Below are positions 1-8,295 of a DNA stretch of 64,000 nucleotides, piece after piece; the stretch's first letter is position 1; each line of letters opens with the position of its first letter. Under the pieces are notes generated by a model. The model ran no database searches. It saw only the letters and a program-made list of their open reading frames with translations, and was not told the origin of the DNA. The position numbers and the translations under genes are program-made. The DNA comes from Longimicrobiales bacterium (GTDB taxonomy: Bacteria > Gemmatimonadota > Gemmatimonadetes > Longimicrobiales > Gaopeijiaceae): contig JANQRP010000016.1 in the NCBI GenBank assembly GCA_028284495.1, positions 1 through 64,000 on the forward strand, in the 5' to 3' direction.

Positions 1-1
1 C

Positions 2-787
2 GCGGGGTTCGCGGTCCCGATCGACCGCCCGACGCTCGCACCGCCGACACGGCCCGTTCCCGCCGCGGTCTCGCCGTCGGCCGGCGATCCCGGCTCCTCC
101 CCCGCGCTCTGGCCGGTCGTGGTCCGATCGGTGCTCGTGGGACTCTTCGCCGTGCTGCTCGCCACGCTTCCCGCGGTCGCGCTCGGCCGGTGGCTCGCAC
201 GCACGCACTCGCCGGTCCGCGGACCGGTCGGCACGGTGCTGCTGCTGCCCCTGGTGCTGCCGCCCGTGGTGACCGGGTTCGTGCTGCTCGCCCTGTTCGG
301 CTCGTCCGGCGTGCTCGGTCCGCCGCTGGCGGCCGTAGGGATCCGTCTCTCGTTCACCTTCTGGGCCGCGGTGCTCGCGGCGGCCGTCGTGGGCTTTCCG
401 CTCTACGCCGTCGTGGTACGGAACGCGTTCGAGGCGGTGGACCCCCGCTACGAGGAGCTCGCCTGGACGCTCGGCGCGACCCCCGGGTCGACCTTCCGTC
501 GGGTGGCGCTGCCCCTCGCGCTCCCCGGAGTCGTGGCGGGAGCCGTACTCGCCCTCGCGCGCGGACTCGGCGAGTTCGGGGCGACCATCGTGGTCGCGGG
601 CAACATCGAGGGGGAGACGCAGACGCTGGCGCTCGCGGTGTACCGGCTCCTCGAGTCTCCCGAGGGCCGAGGTCGCGTCTGGCTGTTCGTGTTCGCGAGC
701 GTGGTCATCGCCGCGGTCGGCCTGGCGCTCTGGGAATGGCTCACGGCGCGTCAGCGGGTGCGTCTGCTCGACGGGGGGCGCCGATGA
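2..787 (+). CDS. modB: Molybdate ABC transporter permease ModB (5' end outside window; possible fusion to ModA)
   Basis: Inner-membrane permease of the molybdate importer. Several hydrophobic helices are visible, with the family signature PLVLPPVVTGFVLL and the cytoplasmic EAA-type loop (EELAWTLGATPGSTFRRVALP) that docks on the ATPase. A GTG at 119 would give 222 residues, the usual ModB size, but the frame is open to the window edge. The upstream residues start with GFAVP, which resembles the end of a ModA binding protein, followed by a Pro/Ala-rich linker and then WPVVVRSV, the usual ModB start. A separate start at 119 and a ModA-ModB fusion are both possible. The stop overlaps the modC start by 4 bp (ATGA), so the two are co-translated. 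Family call is firm; the 5' end is not. Confidence 0.85.
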   Translation, partial: AGFAVPIDRPTLAPPTRPVPAAVSPSAGDPGSSPALWPVVVRSVLVGLFAVLLATLPAVALGRWLARTHSPVRGPVGTVLLLPLVLPPVVTGFVLLALFGSSGVLGPPLAAVGIRLSFTFWAAVLAAAVVGFPLYAVVVRNAFEAVDPRYEELAWTLGATPGSTFRRVALPLALPGVVAGAVLALARGLGEFGATIVVAGNIEGETQTLALAVYRLLESPEGRGRVWLFVFASVVIAAVGLALWEWLTARQRVRLLDGGRR

Positions 788-1503
788 CGGCGCAGCGCCC
801 CGACCCGCCGCCGACCGGCACCGCCCCCGGGCGCATCTCGATCGATGCCGATCTCCGCCTTCACAAGGGCACGCTCGCGCTCGACACCCGACTCCGCACG
901 TCGGAGCAGCGCGTGGCGATCGTCGGGCCGAGCGGCATCGGGAAGACGACGATCCTGCGGATTCTCGCCGGGCTCGAGCGGGAGGCTTCGGGACGGATCG
1001 TGGTCGGCGACGCGACGTGGGCATCGGGAGGCGTCCCACCGTGGGAGCGTGGCGTCGGGTGGATGCCGCAGGACGCCCTGCTCTTCCCGCACCTGGACGT
1101 CCTCGAGAACCTGACCTTCGGCGGCGCCGATCGCGATACCGCGCGTCGGTCGGCCGAAGCGGTCGAGTGCGACCATCTGCTCGGACGCCGGCCCCGCAAC
1201 CTGTCGGGGGGAGAGCGTCAGCGAGTCGCCCTGGCCCGTGCGCTGGTGTCCGCCGAACGCCTGCTGCTCCTCGACGAGCCCTTCGGTGCGCTCGACGACG
1301 CGCGTCGGCATCGCGTCATCGGCGCGGTCGACAGGTGGCTCGCCGATCACGACGTGCCGATGGTTCTCGTGAGCCACGACCCCCGTGACGCCGACGGGCT
1401 CAGGTGCGAGCGATGGGTACTCGGAGACGGCGGGCTGGAGCGGGTCGAGCGGGACGCCGGTGCGGGTCAGCCGGCCGCGACCGAGGACGGGCAGGCGCCG
1501 TAG
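784..1503 (+). CDS. modC: Molybdate ABC transporter ATPase ModC, short form
   Basis: Nucleotide-binding subunit that energises molybdate import. Visible motifs in order: Walker A GPSGIGKTT, Q-loop region GWMPQDALLFPH, ABC signature LSGGERQRVALARAL, Walker B LLLLDEPFGALDD and the switch histidine in LVSHDPRD. At 239 residues it ends soon after the H-loop and lacks the C-terminal Mop/TOBE molybdate-sensing domain of classical ModC proteins of about 350 residues, so feedback by bound molybdate may be absent. The ATG lies in the modB stop (ATGA). The 3' end overlaps the convergent uppS by 37 bp, leaving no room for a separate terminator. Confidence 0.88.
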   Translation: MTAQRPDPPPTGTAPGRISIDADLRLHKGTLALDTRLRTSEQRVAIVGPSGIGKTTILRILAGLEREASGRIVVGDATWASGGVPPWERGVGWMPQDALLFPHLDVLENLTFGGADRDTARRSAEAVECDHLLGRRPRNLSGGERQRVALARALVSAERLLLLDEPFGALDDARRHRVIGAVDRWLADHDVPMVLVSHDPRDADGLRCERWVLGDGGLERVERDAGAGQPAATEDGQAP

Positions 1504-2198
1504 CGTCGGTCCCGGCCGCGGAACTCCCGCATGCATGCGGCGAAGTCCTCGGCGTCGAAGTCGGGCCAGAGCCGGTCGGTGAAGACGAACTCGGCGTACG
1601 CGCACTCCCAGAGCAGAAAGTCGCTCAGCCGCTGTTCGCCGCTGGTCCGGATGAGCACGTCGACGTCGCGGGCCGGCTCGTCCTCCCCCATCGCGCGGCC
1701 GAGCGCCTCGGCGAACGAGTCCCGACCGAAGGGAGGTCGCAGACCGTTCGACGCCAGCTCGTCCGCGGCGCGCACGAGCAGGTCGCGGGCCGAGTAGTCG
1801 ATGGCGAGACGCAGGTGGAGTCGGGTGCCCCCGGCGGTGGCCTCCTCGGCGGAGGCCGCCGCGTCCTGCACCTTCCGGGGCAGGCGGTCGCGCCGTCCCA
1901 CCAGAGAGAGACGGACGCCCATGTCGACGAGCTCCGCGGTCTCGGAGCGGAGGTGCCGGTGGAAGAGCCGCATCAGCGCGGAGATCTCCGGCTTGGGTCG
2001 CACCCAGTTGTCCGACGAGAAGGCGTACAGCGTGAGCGTGTCGATTCCGAGGTTCGGAGCCGCCTCGACCGCACGACGCACCGTCTTCGCGCCTTCCCGA
2101 TGTCCGAACGTGCGCGGAAGACCCCGCGCCTGGGCCCAGCGGCCGTTTCCGTCCATGATGACGGCGGCATGCACCGTGTTCACCTGCTGAGCGCTCAC
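1467..2198 (-). CDS. uppS: Isoprenyl (undecaprenyl) diphosphate synthase
   Basis: Cis-prenyltransferase that adds isopentenyl diphosphate units to farnesyl diphosphate to make the C55 carrier lipid for peptidoglycan and O-antigen. Family motifs are intact in 243 residues: IMDGNGRWA with the catalytic Asp at about residue 16, GHREGAK, YAFSSDNW and the C-terminal IRTSGEQRLSDFLLW with the diphosphate-binding Arg residues. It starts at a GTG overlapping the stop of the upstream regulator gene (GTGA), so it is co-translated with that gene. Length is normal (E. coli UppS about 253). Confidence 0.93.
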   Translation of the reverse strand: MSAQQVNTVHAAVIMDGNGRWAQARGLPRTFGHREGAKTVRRAVEAAPNLGIDTLTLYAFSSDNWVRPKPEISALMRLFHRHLRSETAELVDMGVRLSLVGRRDRLPRKVQDAAASAEEATAGGTRLHLRLAIDYSARDLLVRAADELASNGLRPPFGRDSFAEALGRAMGEDEPARDVDVLIRTSGEQRLSDFLLWECAYAEFVFTDRLWPDFDAEDFAACMREFRGRDRRYGACPSSVAAG

Positions 2199-2605
2199 GA
2201 TCCGCCCTCCTCGGCGCCGGCGGACCCCGACCGGGCGGCACGGATGAGCGCCTCCATGTGCTCGAGGTACGACTCGAACTCGGCCAGGCCCTGCGGCGTG
2301 AGCCTGTACTCCGTGCGGGCGGTTCCGTCCTCCATCTCCTTCGACCCGACGAGGTAGCCGGCCTCCTCGAGCCGACGCGCATGCGTGCTCAGGTTCCCGT
2401 CGGTGGCACGGAGAATCTCCTTGAGCTCGGTGAAGCTGAGCGATCCGTTCACCGCGAGCGCACTCACGATGCCGAGCCGAACCCGCTCGTGGATGAGCCG
2501 ATCCAGATCGAGCGGTCCGCCGCTCGACTCCTCTCCCTCGACGCGCCAGAGCCGCCGAGTCGTTTCCGCCACCGATCCGTCGCGTGCCAGCTGTCGTTCA
2601 GCCAC
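2195..2605 (-). CDS. Winged-helix transcriptional regulator (MarR/ArsR-like, PF13601 type)
   Basis: A 136-residue DNA-binding protein. Residues about 35-120 form a winged helix: HERVRLGIVSALAVNGSLSF, then FTELKEILRATDGNLSTHARRL as the recognition region and a wing GTARTEYRLTPQG. Proteins of this type often sit beside small multi-pass membrane proteins and repress their own operon. The GTG start is chosen because it overlaps the stop of the upstream membrane-protein gene by 8 bp (GTGGCTGA); longer in-frame extensions run antisense-like through that gene. The inverted repeat at 3220-3236 in front of the operon is a likely binding site. Confidence 0.82.
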   Translation of the reverse strand: MAERQLARDGSVAETTRRLWRVEGEESSGGPLDLDRLIHERVRLGIVSALAVNGSLSFTELKEILRATDGNLSTHARRLEEAGYLVGSKEMEDGTARTEYRLTPQGLAEFESYLEHMEALIRAARSGSAGAEEGGS

Positions 2606-3212
2606 CGTGCCTCCATGCGATCCAGGCGCCGAAGACGAGGTGGAGGCCCCCGAACGCCCCCAGCATCGTCGCATTCTCGTACCCGGCGGGAAGAAGGAGC
2701 GTCGCCGCGCCCGTCGCGAGGAACGCGAGTCCCATGAGTGGAACCGGGCGCACCGAGAAGGCTCCGCCGGCGGTGACCGCGGTACCGTAGAGCAGGATCC
2801 ACATCGTCGGCAGGAGCTCGATCCGGCCCGTCTGGAGGATCGGAACCGTGAGCAGGCCACCGACGGCCAGCGCAGGCGCCGCGCCGAGCACCAGACGTCG
2901 ACCGGGGCCCTGCGTCAGGGTCTCGCCGATCCGCTTCGCCTTCATCATCGTGGCGCCCATCGAGACGAGCGAGCTGACGACGGCCGACCCCATCCAGACC
3001 GCGACCCACCCGCCCGGTGTCGCGCCCCGCGCGAGAAGGAACGCACCGACGGCTACCACGCCCATCGCGGCGACACCCCAGCCCGAGATGGCCGTGAAGG
3101 CGCCCGACCGGACCATCGTCTCGCGGATGAACCGGAGGTCGTCGATGGCACGATCGTGCAGCGCGACCGGGGCGTCGCCCGGTCCGTCCAGTTTCCTAGC
3201 CGGCATGTTCAT
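2598..3212 (-). CDS. Multi-pass membrane protein, partner of the winged-helix regulator
   Basis: About 204 residues, with a short charged N-terminus (LHDRAIDDLRFIRETMVRSG) followed by about six hydrophobic segments, for example AAMGVVAVGAFLLARG and LMGLAFLATGAATLLLPAG. No catalytic motif is visible and the function is unknown. It is the first gene of an operon with the winged-helix regulator and uppS. Two in-frame ATGs are possible (3212 or 3206). The promoter region immediately upstream holds a perfect inverted repeat. Membrane-protein and regulator pairs of this layout are common in Acidobacteria and Gemmatimonadota, where the membrane partner may sense envelope or drug stress; that role is inference. 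Confidence 0.75.
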   Translation of the reverse strand: MNMPARKLDGPGDAPVALHDRAIDDLRFIRETMVRSGAFTAISGWGVAAMGVVAVGAFLLARGATPGGWVAVWMGSAVVSSLVSMGATMMKAKRIGETLTQGPGRRLVLGAAPALAVGGLLTVPILQTGRIELLPTMWILLYGTAVTAGGAFSVRPVPLMGLAFLATGAATLLLPAGYENATMLGAFGGLHLVFGAWIAWRHGG

Positions 3213-3219
3213 GTCATTC

Positions 3220-3236
3220 ACTTTGCAACACAAAGT
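3220..3236. promoter_or_regulatory. Inverted repeat ACTTTG-N5-CAAAGT, candidate operator of the winged-helix regulator
   Basis: A perfect 6-bp inverted repeat with a 5-bp centre lies 8 bp upstream of the first ATG of the membrane-protein/regulator/uppS operon. Its A/T-rich arms stand out in the G+C-rich surroundings. The position suits a repressor site that blocks transcription or initiation. No experimental support; the link to the regulator at 2195-2605 is by position. Confidence 0.6.
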
Positions 3237-3294
3237 AACGTTCGGCAAGCCCCGCGGGGCGAGGAGATGCCGTCGTGACGCGAGCGATACCGAG

Positions 3295-4287
3295 TCAGGT
3301 GCCGACCAGCGTGAGGGCGCCCGGACGCACCTCCAGATCGAGCGTGCGGCCTTCGGTCCGGAACACGTCGCCGTCGGCCTCGAACCGGACGGGTGCGTCG
3401 AATTCGAACCGGAACCGTCCTGCGGAGTGGATTGTGACGCGCGGGTCGCCCACGTGGCGTCCCTTCTCGGCGAGTCCGAACAGCTTGAGACGCTGAAGCG
3501 GCGAGGCGTCTCCGATGAGGCAGGCGTGCAGTACTCCGTCGTCGATTCGACCGTCCGGGGCGATCGGAAAGCCGCCACCGAACCAGCGACCGTTGGAGAT
3601 CGTCACCATGAGGTGCGTCGCGTCGCGCTCGAAGCCGGCGTCGGCGGAGGCACGGAGACGGGCACCGGGGAAGCGGAAGAGCTGCTGCAGCGCGGTGAGC
3701 TTGTAGAGCAGTTCGCCTCGCAGGAAGCGCGCGGACGCCGCCGCGTCGATCACCGCGACGTCGAAGCCGATGCCGATGACGTTCAGGAAATGACGGGGGC
3801 GCGGTGGGTCGTCGCTCGAATCGGGGGCGCTCGGTGTGAGGACGTACCCGATGTCGACCCGCCGCTCGCGGCCCGTCGCGAGCGCCTTCACCGCCGCCTC
3901 GGGGTCGGAGAAGGAAAGCTCGAGGTTCCGGCCGAAGTCGTTGCCCGTGCCGGCCGGAAGCACACCCAGGGCAACGTCGGCTCCGTCGTCGGCCACCCGC
4001 GTCGCCACGCGGTCGGCCACATGGCTCCAGGTGCCGTCTCCCCCGACCGCGACGATGAGGTCGTGACCCTCGTCGATGGCGCGATCGGTCAGGTCGTACT
4101 CGTCCCCGGCCGCCTCGGTCGAGGCGTGTTCGTAGCGTCCGAGGTACCGATCGAGAAGCGCCCGATACGTCGCCAGCCGCTTCGCGCCCCGCCCCCGTCC
4201 GGATGCGGGGTTGAAGATCACGAAGGGGCGCCGATCGCTCAGATCTCTTCGAGCTCCTCGAAGGTCTGCACCCCCGCGCGATACCAC
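3295..4287 (-). CDS. Diacylglycerol/lipid kinase (YegS/BmrU family)
   Basis: ATP-dependent kinase of diacylglycerol or a related lipid (sphingosine-type lipids are also substrates in this superfamily). Residues 21-32 carry PFVIFNPASGRG, residues 82-86 the nucleotide-binding GGDGT and residues about 110-120 PAGTGNDFGRN, all diagnostic of the DAGK catalytic domain. The C-terminal beta-rich half includes ISNGRWFGGGFPIAPDGRIDDG. The annotated start is a GTG at 4287 that overlaps the upstream gene by 49 bp; no better start is seen before FVIFNP. It is third in a leftward run after an alpha-oxoamine synthase and a decarboxylase-like protein, supporting a lipid role. Confidence 0.87.
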   Translation of the reverse strand: MVSRGGADLRGARRDLSDRRPFVIFNPASGRGRGAKRLATYRALLDRYLGRYEHASTEAAGDEYDLTDRAIDEGHDLIVAVGGDGTWSHVADRVATRVADDGADVALGVLPAGTGNDFGRNLELSFSDPEAAVKALATGRERRVDIGYVLTPSAPDSSDDPPRPRHFLNVIGIGFDVAVIDAAASARFLRGELLYKLTALQQLFRFPGARLRASADAGFERDATHLMVTISNGRWFGGGFPIAPDGRIDDGVLHACLIGDASPLQRLKLFGLAEKGRHVGDPRVTIHSAGRFRFEFDAPVRFEADGDVFRTEGRTLDLEVRPGALTLVGT

Positions 4288-4913
4288 TCCTCGCGGAAGG
4301 GGTACGTCGAGACCTCGTCGAGGGTGAGCATCGACGTCATCGGATGCTCGTGGAGCGTGAGGCCGCCGTCCTCGAACTCGTGCTCGGAGTGAGGGGCGTT
4401 CATGAAGATGTTGACCTTGAAGCGGCCCTCGGCACCCACCGACTCACCCACGGTGAAGCAGTGGTAGGGGTTCGTCGTCTCGTGGAAGTCGTGGGACGTG
4501 ACCTCGAGCTCGAGCACCGGCGCGCCGTCGTCGGACACCCGCAGCGTCATGCGGCCGTCGTCCTCCGCCCAGTCGAAGTCGAGGTCCGCCATGTGGTGCG
4601 GCAACCGCCAGCGCTCGATGGCGTGTGCCCGCGACTCCGGCGTGCTGGTCGCGACCATGAAGGGGAAGAAGGCCGCCTTGGGAAGCGGCTTCCCGGCCTC
4701 GATCAGCGGGGGCGTGATGATGGCCATCACGAGTTCGTCGTACTCGCCGACCTCGCTCTCGGTGAACTGGAAGGCGAGAACGGCCATCACCGATCGTTCG
4801 TGCTGCGCCTCCATCGGCTGGAGATGGTCGGGCAGGATCCCCTTCGCGTCGGAGGTCGCCATCTGGAAGAAGGCGCCGACGCAGTTCTCGAAGCCGTAGC
4901 GAGTCAGATTCAT
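4239..4913 (-). CDS. Acetoacetate decarboxylase-like protein
   Basis: A 224-residue soluble protein. Its length and beta-rich pattern (LRVSDDGAPVLELEVTS, FKVNIFMNAP) resemble acetoacetate-decarboxylase-fold proteins, but the catalytic Lys-Lys pair of true acetoacetate decarboxylase is not recognised, so an enzymatic role is not asserted. It begins MNLTRYGFENCVG and follows the alpha-oxoamine synthase gene by 23 bp, so both are probably on one transcript with the lipid kinase. A role in processing or binding a keto-acyl or sphingoid intermediate is inference only. Confidence 0.5.
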   Translation of the reverse strand: MNLTRYGFENCVGAFFQMATSDAKGILPDHLQPMEAQHERSVMAVLAFQFTESEVGEYDELVMAIITPPLIEAGKPLPKAAFFPFMVATSTPESRAHAIERWRLPHHMADLDFDWAEDDGRMTLRVSDDGAPVLELEVTSHDFHETTNPYHCFTVGESVGAEGRFKVNIFMNAPHSEHEFEDGGLTLHEHPMTSMLTLDEVSTYPFREEWYRAGVQTFEELEEI

Positions 4914-4936
4914 CGAGGTGGCGTGGTGCGGAGACG

Positions 4937-6304
4937 TCAGGCGATGATGCCGTGGCGACGGAGGACGCGCTCGATGATGACGGCACCTTCCTCGAGATCC
5001 TCGCGCGTGTGCGACGCGGAGATCGACATCCGGAAGCGCGACTTGTGCTTCCCGACCGCGGGATACTTGACCGGGTTGATGAAGATGCCCTCGCGGAAGA
5101 GGTCCTCGCCGATCTGGAACATGAGTCCGTCCCGCCGGATCATGATCGGGATCACCTGTGACTCGGAGTCCGCCACATCCACGCCGGCCGCGCGAAGGCG
5201 CGCCTGCATGAACTCGACGTTGTCCATGAGCTTCGTACGGAGCTCGGGCTCCTTCTTCGCGAGGCGGAGCGCGGCCAGGACGCCCGACACGACCGGCGGC
5301 GCGAGCGCACAGGAGAAGAACCGCGAGCGGCTGAACCCGCGCAGGTAGTCGATGAGCTTCTGCGAGCCGGCGACGAAGCCGCCCTGGCCTCCGAGGCTCT
5401 TCGAGAAGGTGCCGATGTGGATGTCCACCTGCTCGTCGAGGCCGAAGTGCTCGGCCACGCCGCGCCCGTTCTCGCCGAAGAGGAAGGTCGAATGCGCTTC
5501 GTCGATGAGCGTCCGGGCACCGTGCTTCTTCGCCACCTCCAGAATCGGTGGAAGATCCGCGAAGTCGCCGTCCATGGAGTAGACGCCCTCCACGATCACG
5601 AGCTTCTTGCCCTCGAACCCGGCCAGCTTCCGGTCGAGGTCGTCGATCCGGTTGTGGCGGAAGAACTTCGACTTCGCCTTGGAAAGGATCATCCCGTCGA
5701 CGATCGACGCGTGCGCGTACTGGTCCGCGACGATGAGGTCGCCCGAGCGCATGAGGCCGGCGATCACGCCGACGTTGGCGCTGTACCCCGTGGGGAAGAC
5801 GAGGCACGCCTCCTTCCCCTTGAACGCGGCGATCTCCTCTTCGAGCTCCTCGTGAAGTCGGGTGGTACCGCTGAGGATCGGCGATCCAGACGACCCGCCG
5901 CCGTAGACGTCGACCGTCTCCTTGATCGCCGCCTTCACCTCGTCCCGGTACGAGAGCCCGAGATAGTTGTACGAGGCGAAGTTGATGAGGTTCTTCCGCA
6001 CCTCGCCCGTCTTCGTGTCACGCACGTCCACGCGCGTGCCCGGCGCCGTGTGGAGCGGGAGTTCGTACTGGTAGTAGCCGACGGGCTGGACCTGGTCCCA
6101 CCACTCCTTGAACGGGTCGAGGAGGGCAAAGGCGTCGTCCCCGGACCCGAAATAGAAGTTGGTGTAGTCGTACTCGAGCGGATCGACGGCATTCGAGAGA
6201 TGACTCCCGGTGTCGCCCTGAATCCGGTTCTTCGCGACCTTGTCCGGTGACGACGCGGTCACGGTCGAACCGTCATCGGTCCGCTTCTCGTCCTGATCGG
6301 CCAT
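4937..6304 (-). CDS. Alpha-oxoamine synthase (serine palmitoyltransferase / KBL / BioF family)
   Basis: PLP enzyme that condenses an amino acid with an acyl-CoA or acyl-ACP and releases CO2. Visible: NFASYNYLGLS (about 108-118), GTTRLHEELE, PTGYSANVG, DEAHS (268-272) and GTFSKSLGGQGG, with Lys302 as the PLP Schiff-base lysine. The protein has 455 residues; about 100 residues precede the catalytic core, including FYFGSGDDAFALL and PFKEWWDQVQPVGYYQYELP. This N-terminal extension is absent from BioF and typical of several serine-palmitoyltransferase-like members. No biotin genes lie nearby, whereas lipid genes do, so Spt-like function is preferred; BioF or KBL activity is not excluded. Confidence 0.82.
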   Translation of the reverse strand: MADQDEKRTDDGSTVTASSPDKVAKNRIQGDTGSHLSNAVDPLEYDYTNFYFGSGDDAFALLDPFKEWWDQVQPVGYYQYELPLHTAPGTRVDVRDTKTGEVRKNLINFASYNYLGLSYRDEVKAAIKETVDVYGGGSSGSPILSGTTRLHEELEEEIAAFKGKEACLVFPTGYSANVGVIAGLMRSGDLIVADQYAHASIVDGMILSKAKSKFFRHNRIDDLDRKLAGFEGKKLVIVEGVYSMDGDFADLPPILEVAKKHGARTLIDEAHSTFLFGENGRGVAEHFGLDEQVDIHIGTFSKSLGGQGGFVAGSQKLIDYLRGFSRSRFFSCALAPPVVSGVLAALRLAKKEPELRTKLMDNVEFMQARLRAAGVDVADSESQVIPIMIRRDGLMFQIGEDLFREGIFINPVKYPAVGKHKSRFRMSISASHTREDLEEGAVIIERVLRRHGIIA

Positions 6305-6374
6305 TTGGCTCAGCTCACTGATCTGTCGACGTCGGGTCCCCGGAGGGACCCCACTCGCGCGTATTCAACCCGGA

Positions 6375-7205
6375 GTGACGGTGAACGTTCGGGGTGCCCT
6401 GACCATCTTCGTGATCGGGCTCGCCTTTCTCGTCGGCGACGTCGTGCAGCGCACGATCATCGCCGGGGCCGTGAAGCTGCTCCCCGGCCGCCGTGTCCGG
6501 ATTCTTTCGAAGTGGCAGCACATGTGGGCCGCCGTATGTATAGGGTCCGTCCGCCACATCGGCGGCGCGAAGATCGAGCCCCCCCCGAAATTCGAAGCGG
6601 GGCCCGGCACGCTGATCGTCATGAACCATCAGTCGGTGCTGGACATCCCGCTCGTCGTTTCCGCGGTGCGCCCCACGCATCCCAGAATCGTGACGCGCGC
6701 CCGCTATGCTCGTGGGAAACCTCTAATCTCGCATATGGTCCGCCTGTATCAATACCCGACGGTGGACCCGCGAGCAATGACTAAAACAGATGTTCACGAC
6801 GTGGCGAAGCTCGCCGCGGCGAGCCCCGTTCCCGTGGTGATCTACCCGGAGGGGACCCGGTCACGGACCGGTAACATCGCGAGTTTTCGGAGGGCGGGTC
6901 TCTCGGCGATCCTCGCGGCGCGCTCGTGGAGGGTCCACGTGGCGACCATCGACGGCTACTGGTCGCTCCGAACCCTCAACGACTTCCTGGAGGGGTCGAG
7001 CCGGATTCGCGGCCGGATGAAGGTGTCCGGTCCGTGGACGTCTCCCGACCCCTCGGAGACCTCGCTCGAGGTCGATGCCGACACCCGGGACGATCCGGCT
7101 CTCGAATCCTTCATCCAGACCCTCGAACAGGCGATGCGCGACGATCTCGCCGAGATTCGGGCCGACTCCGAAGTCGCCGGGGCGCCCGAGGTGGCGGGCG
7201 GGTGA
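6375..7205 (+). CDS. 1-acyl-sn-glycerol-3-phosphate acyltransferase family protein (PlsC-like)
   Basis: Membrane-associated acyltransferase of 276 residues. An N-terminal hydrophobic stretch (ALTIFVIGLAFLVGDVV) anchors it. Motif I is NHQSVLDIP (H-x4-D, about 79-87) and motif III is IYPEGTRSRTG; both are intact. It probably transfers an acyl group to a lysophosphatidate or an amino-lipid acceptor. The start is a GTG; 70 bp separate it from the divergent alpha-oxoamine synthase, so the two arms of the lipid cluster may share a regulatory region. The downstream gene follows within 7 bp. Confidence 0.86.
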   Translation: MTVNVRGALTIFVIGLAFLVGDVVQRTIIAGAVKLLPGRRVRILSKWQHMWAAVCIGSVRHIGGAKIEPPPKFEAGPGTLIVMNHQSVLDIPLVVSAVRPTHPRIVTRARYARGKPLISHMVRLYQYPTVDPRAMTKTDVHDVAKLAAASPVPVVIYPEGTRSRTGNIASFRRAGLSAILAARSWRVHVATIDGYWSLRTLNDFLEGSSRIRGRMKVSGPWTSPDPSETSLEVDADTRDDPALESFIQTLEQAMRDDLAEIRADSEVAGAPEVAGG

Positions 7206-7212
7206 GCGTCGG

Positions 7213-8295
7213 ATGAGCGTCTCCATCGCGGATGCCCGAGGCCCCCGTCTCCCCGACGGTCTGGCGCCGGATGCCCGCGCGCTGGCTCGGACGATCGTGG
7301 ACGCGGCCGGCGAGCATCTGACCGGCATACTGATCTACGGGTCCCAGCTCCTCCGCGCGGAGCCGAACCGCCACTCGGCCTGGGACATGGTCTTCGTCGT
7401 GGATCGATACGGACCGTTCCATCGCGCACTCGTCGATGCCGGGCTGCACCGCGGTCCTGCCTGGGTCCTCGACGTGATGGCGCGGATGATGCCGCCGTGG
7501 GCGACGATGCTGCAGGCGCGCGATGGGGGGAGGCCGGGATCTCCCGAGTCCGTGTCGGGAGCCCGCTCGGCTCGCACCGGCGCCGGTGCGATCGGGAAGT
7601 GCATGGTCGTCTCTCGTCGCCACTTCCGGCGAGCGCTTCTTCCGCGGTCGCCCGACCACTTCCTGAAGGGGCGAATGGTCCAGCGCGTCGCGCTCGTGTG
7701 GGCGAAGGACGACGCAGCCGCGGGCGCGATCGAGGGATGGCTGCGGGTCGCCCGGAAGGACGTGCTCACGTGGGCGGGTCCATGGCTGAATGAGCCGTTC
7801 GACGCGGAGACGCTGCCGCGACGGATGCTCGAGGTGTCGTACGGCGGAGAGCTCCGACCCGAGAACGAGTCGCGAGCCGGAGAGATCCACGATGTCCAGG
7901 CGGATTGGCTGGAGCGCGCGTACGCGGAGGTGCTGAACGAGGCCGCATCGGAGGGCGTGCTGATCCGGGACGACCGGGGTGGCTACCGGTTCGCCCGGCC
8001 GCCGGGCCGCTGGGCACGCGTCCGGACGCGCACCTACTTCGTCGTCTCCAAGGCCCGCGCGACGCTTCGCTGGTTCAAGTACATCGTGACCTTCGACGGC
8101 TGGCTTCCGTATCTCGTGCGGAAGGTCGAGCGTCGCACCGGGGAGACGGTGGAGCTGACGCCCCGCGAGAAGCGTCTCCCCCTCATCTTCCTCTGGCCAC
8201 GCGTCTTCCGGTTCTTCCTGGATCCGGCGCGGCGTGAAGCGTCCGACGTCGACAGGGCCGTCTCCCCGACCTCCACTCCCACGGAAGACCCGTGA
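7213..8295 (+). CDS. Nucleotidyltransferase-fold-like protein of unknown function in lipid cluster
   Basis: A 360-residue protein. Residues about 38-65 show a nucleotidyltransferase-like signature, ILIYGSQLL followed after about ten residues by WDMVFVVD; the usual D-x-D pair reads D-M-V, so one metal-binding Asp is missing or shifted. A Lys/Arg-rich middle (RTRTYFVVSKARATLRWFK) may contact membrane. It starts at an ATG 7 bp after the acyltransferase stop and overlaps the next gene (GTGA), so it is translated with a PlsC-like enzyme and a CDP-alcohol phosphatidyltransferase. A role in head-group or CDP-lipid chemistry is inference; the protein is not recognised at family level. Confidence 0.6.
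   Translation: MSVSIADARGPRLPDGLAPDARALARTIVDAAGEHLTGILIYGSQLLRAEPNRHSAWDMVFVVDRYGPFHRALVDAGLHRGPAWVLDVMARMMPPWATMLQARDGGRPGSPESVSGARSARTGAGAIGKCMVVSRRHFRRALLPRSPDHFLKGRMVQRVALVWAKDDAAAGAIEGWLRVARKDVLTWAGPWLNEPFDAETLPRRMLEVSYGGELRPENESRAGEIHDVQADWLERAYAEVLNEAASEGVLIRDDRGGYRFARPPGRWARVRTRTYFVVSKARATLRWFKYIVTFDGWLPYLVRKVERRTGETVELTPREKRLPLIFLWPRVFRFFLDPARREASDVDRAVSPTSTPTEDP

Noticed and set aside
4937..6304. Biotin synthesis BioF
   Set aside because: No bio genes nearby and an N-terminal extension of about 100 residues; lipid genes surround it. Not strictly excluded.
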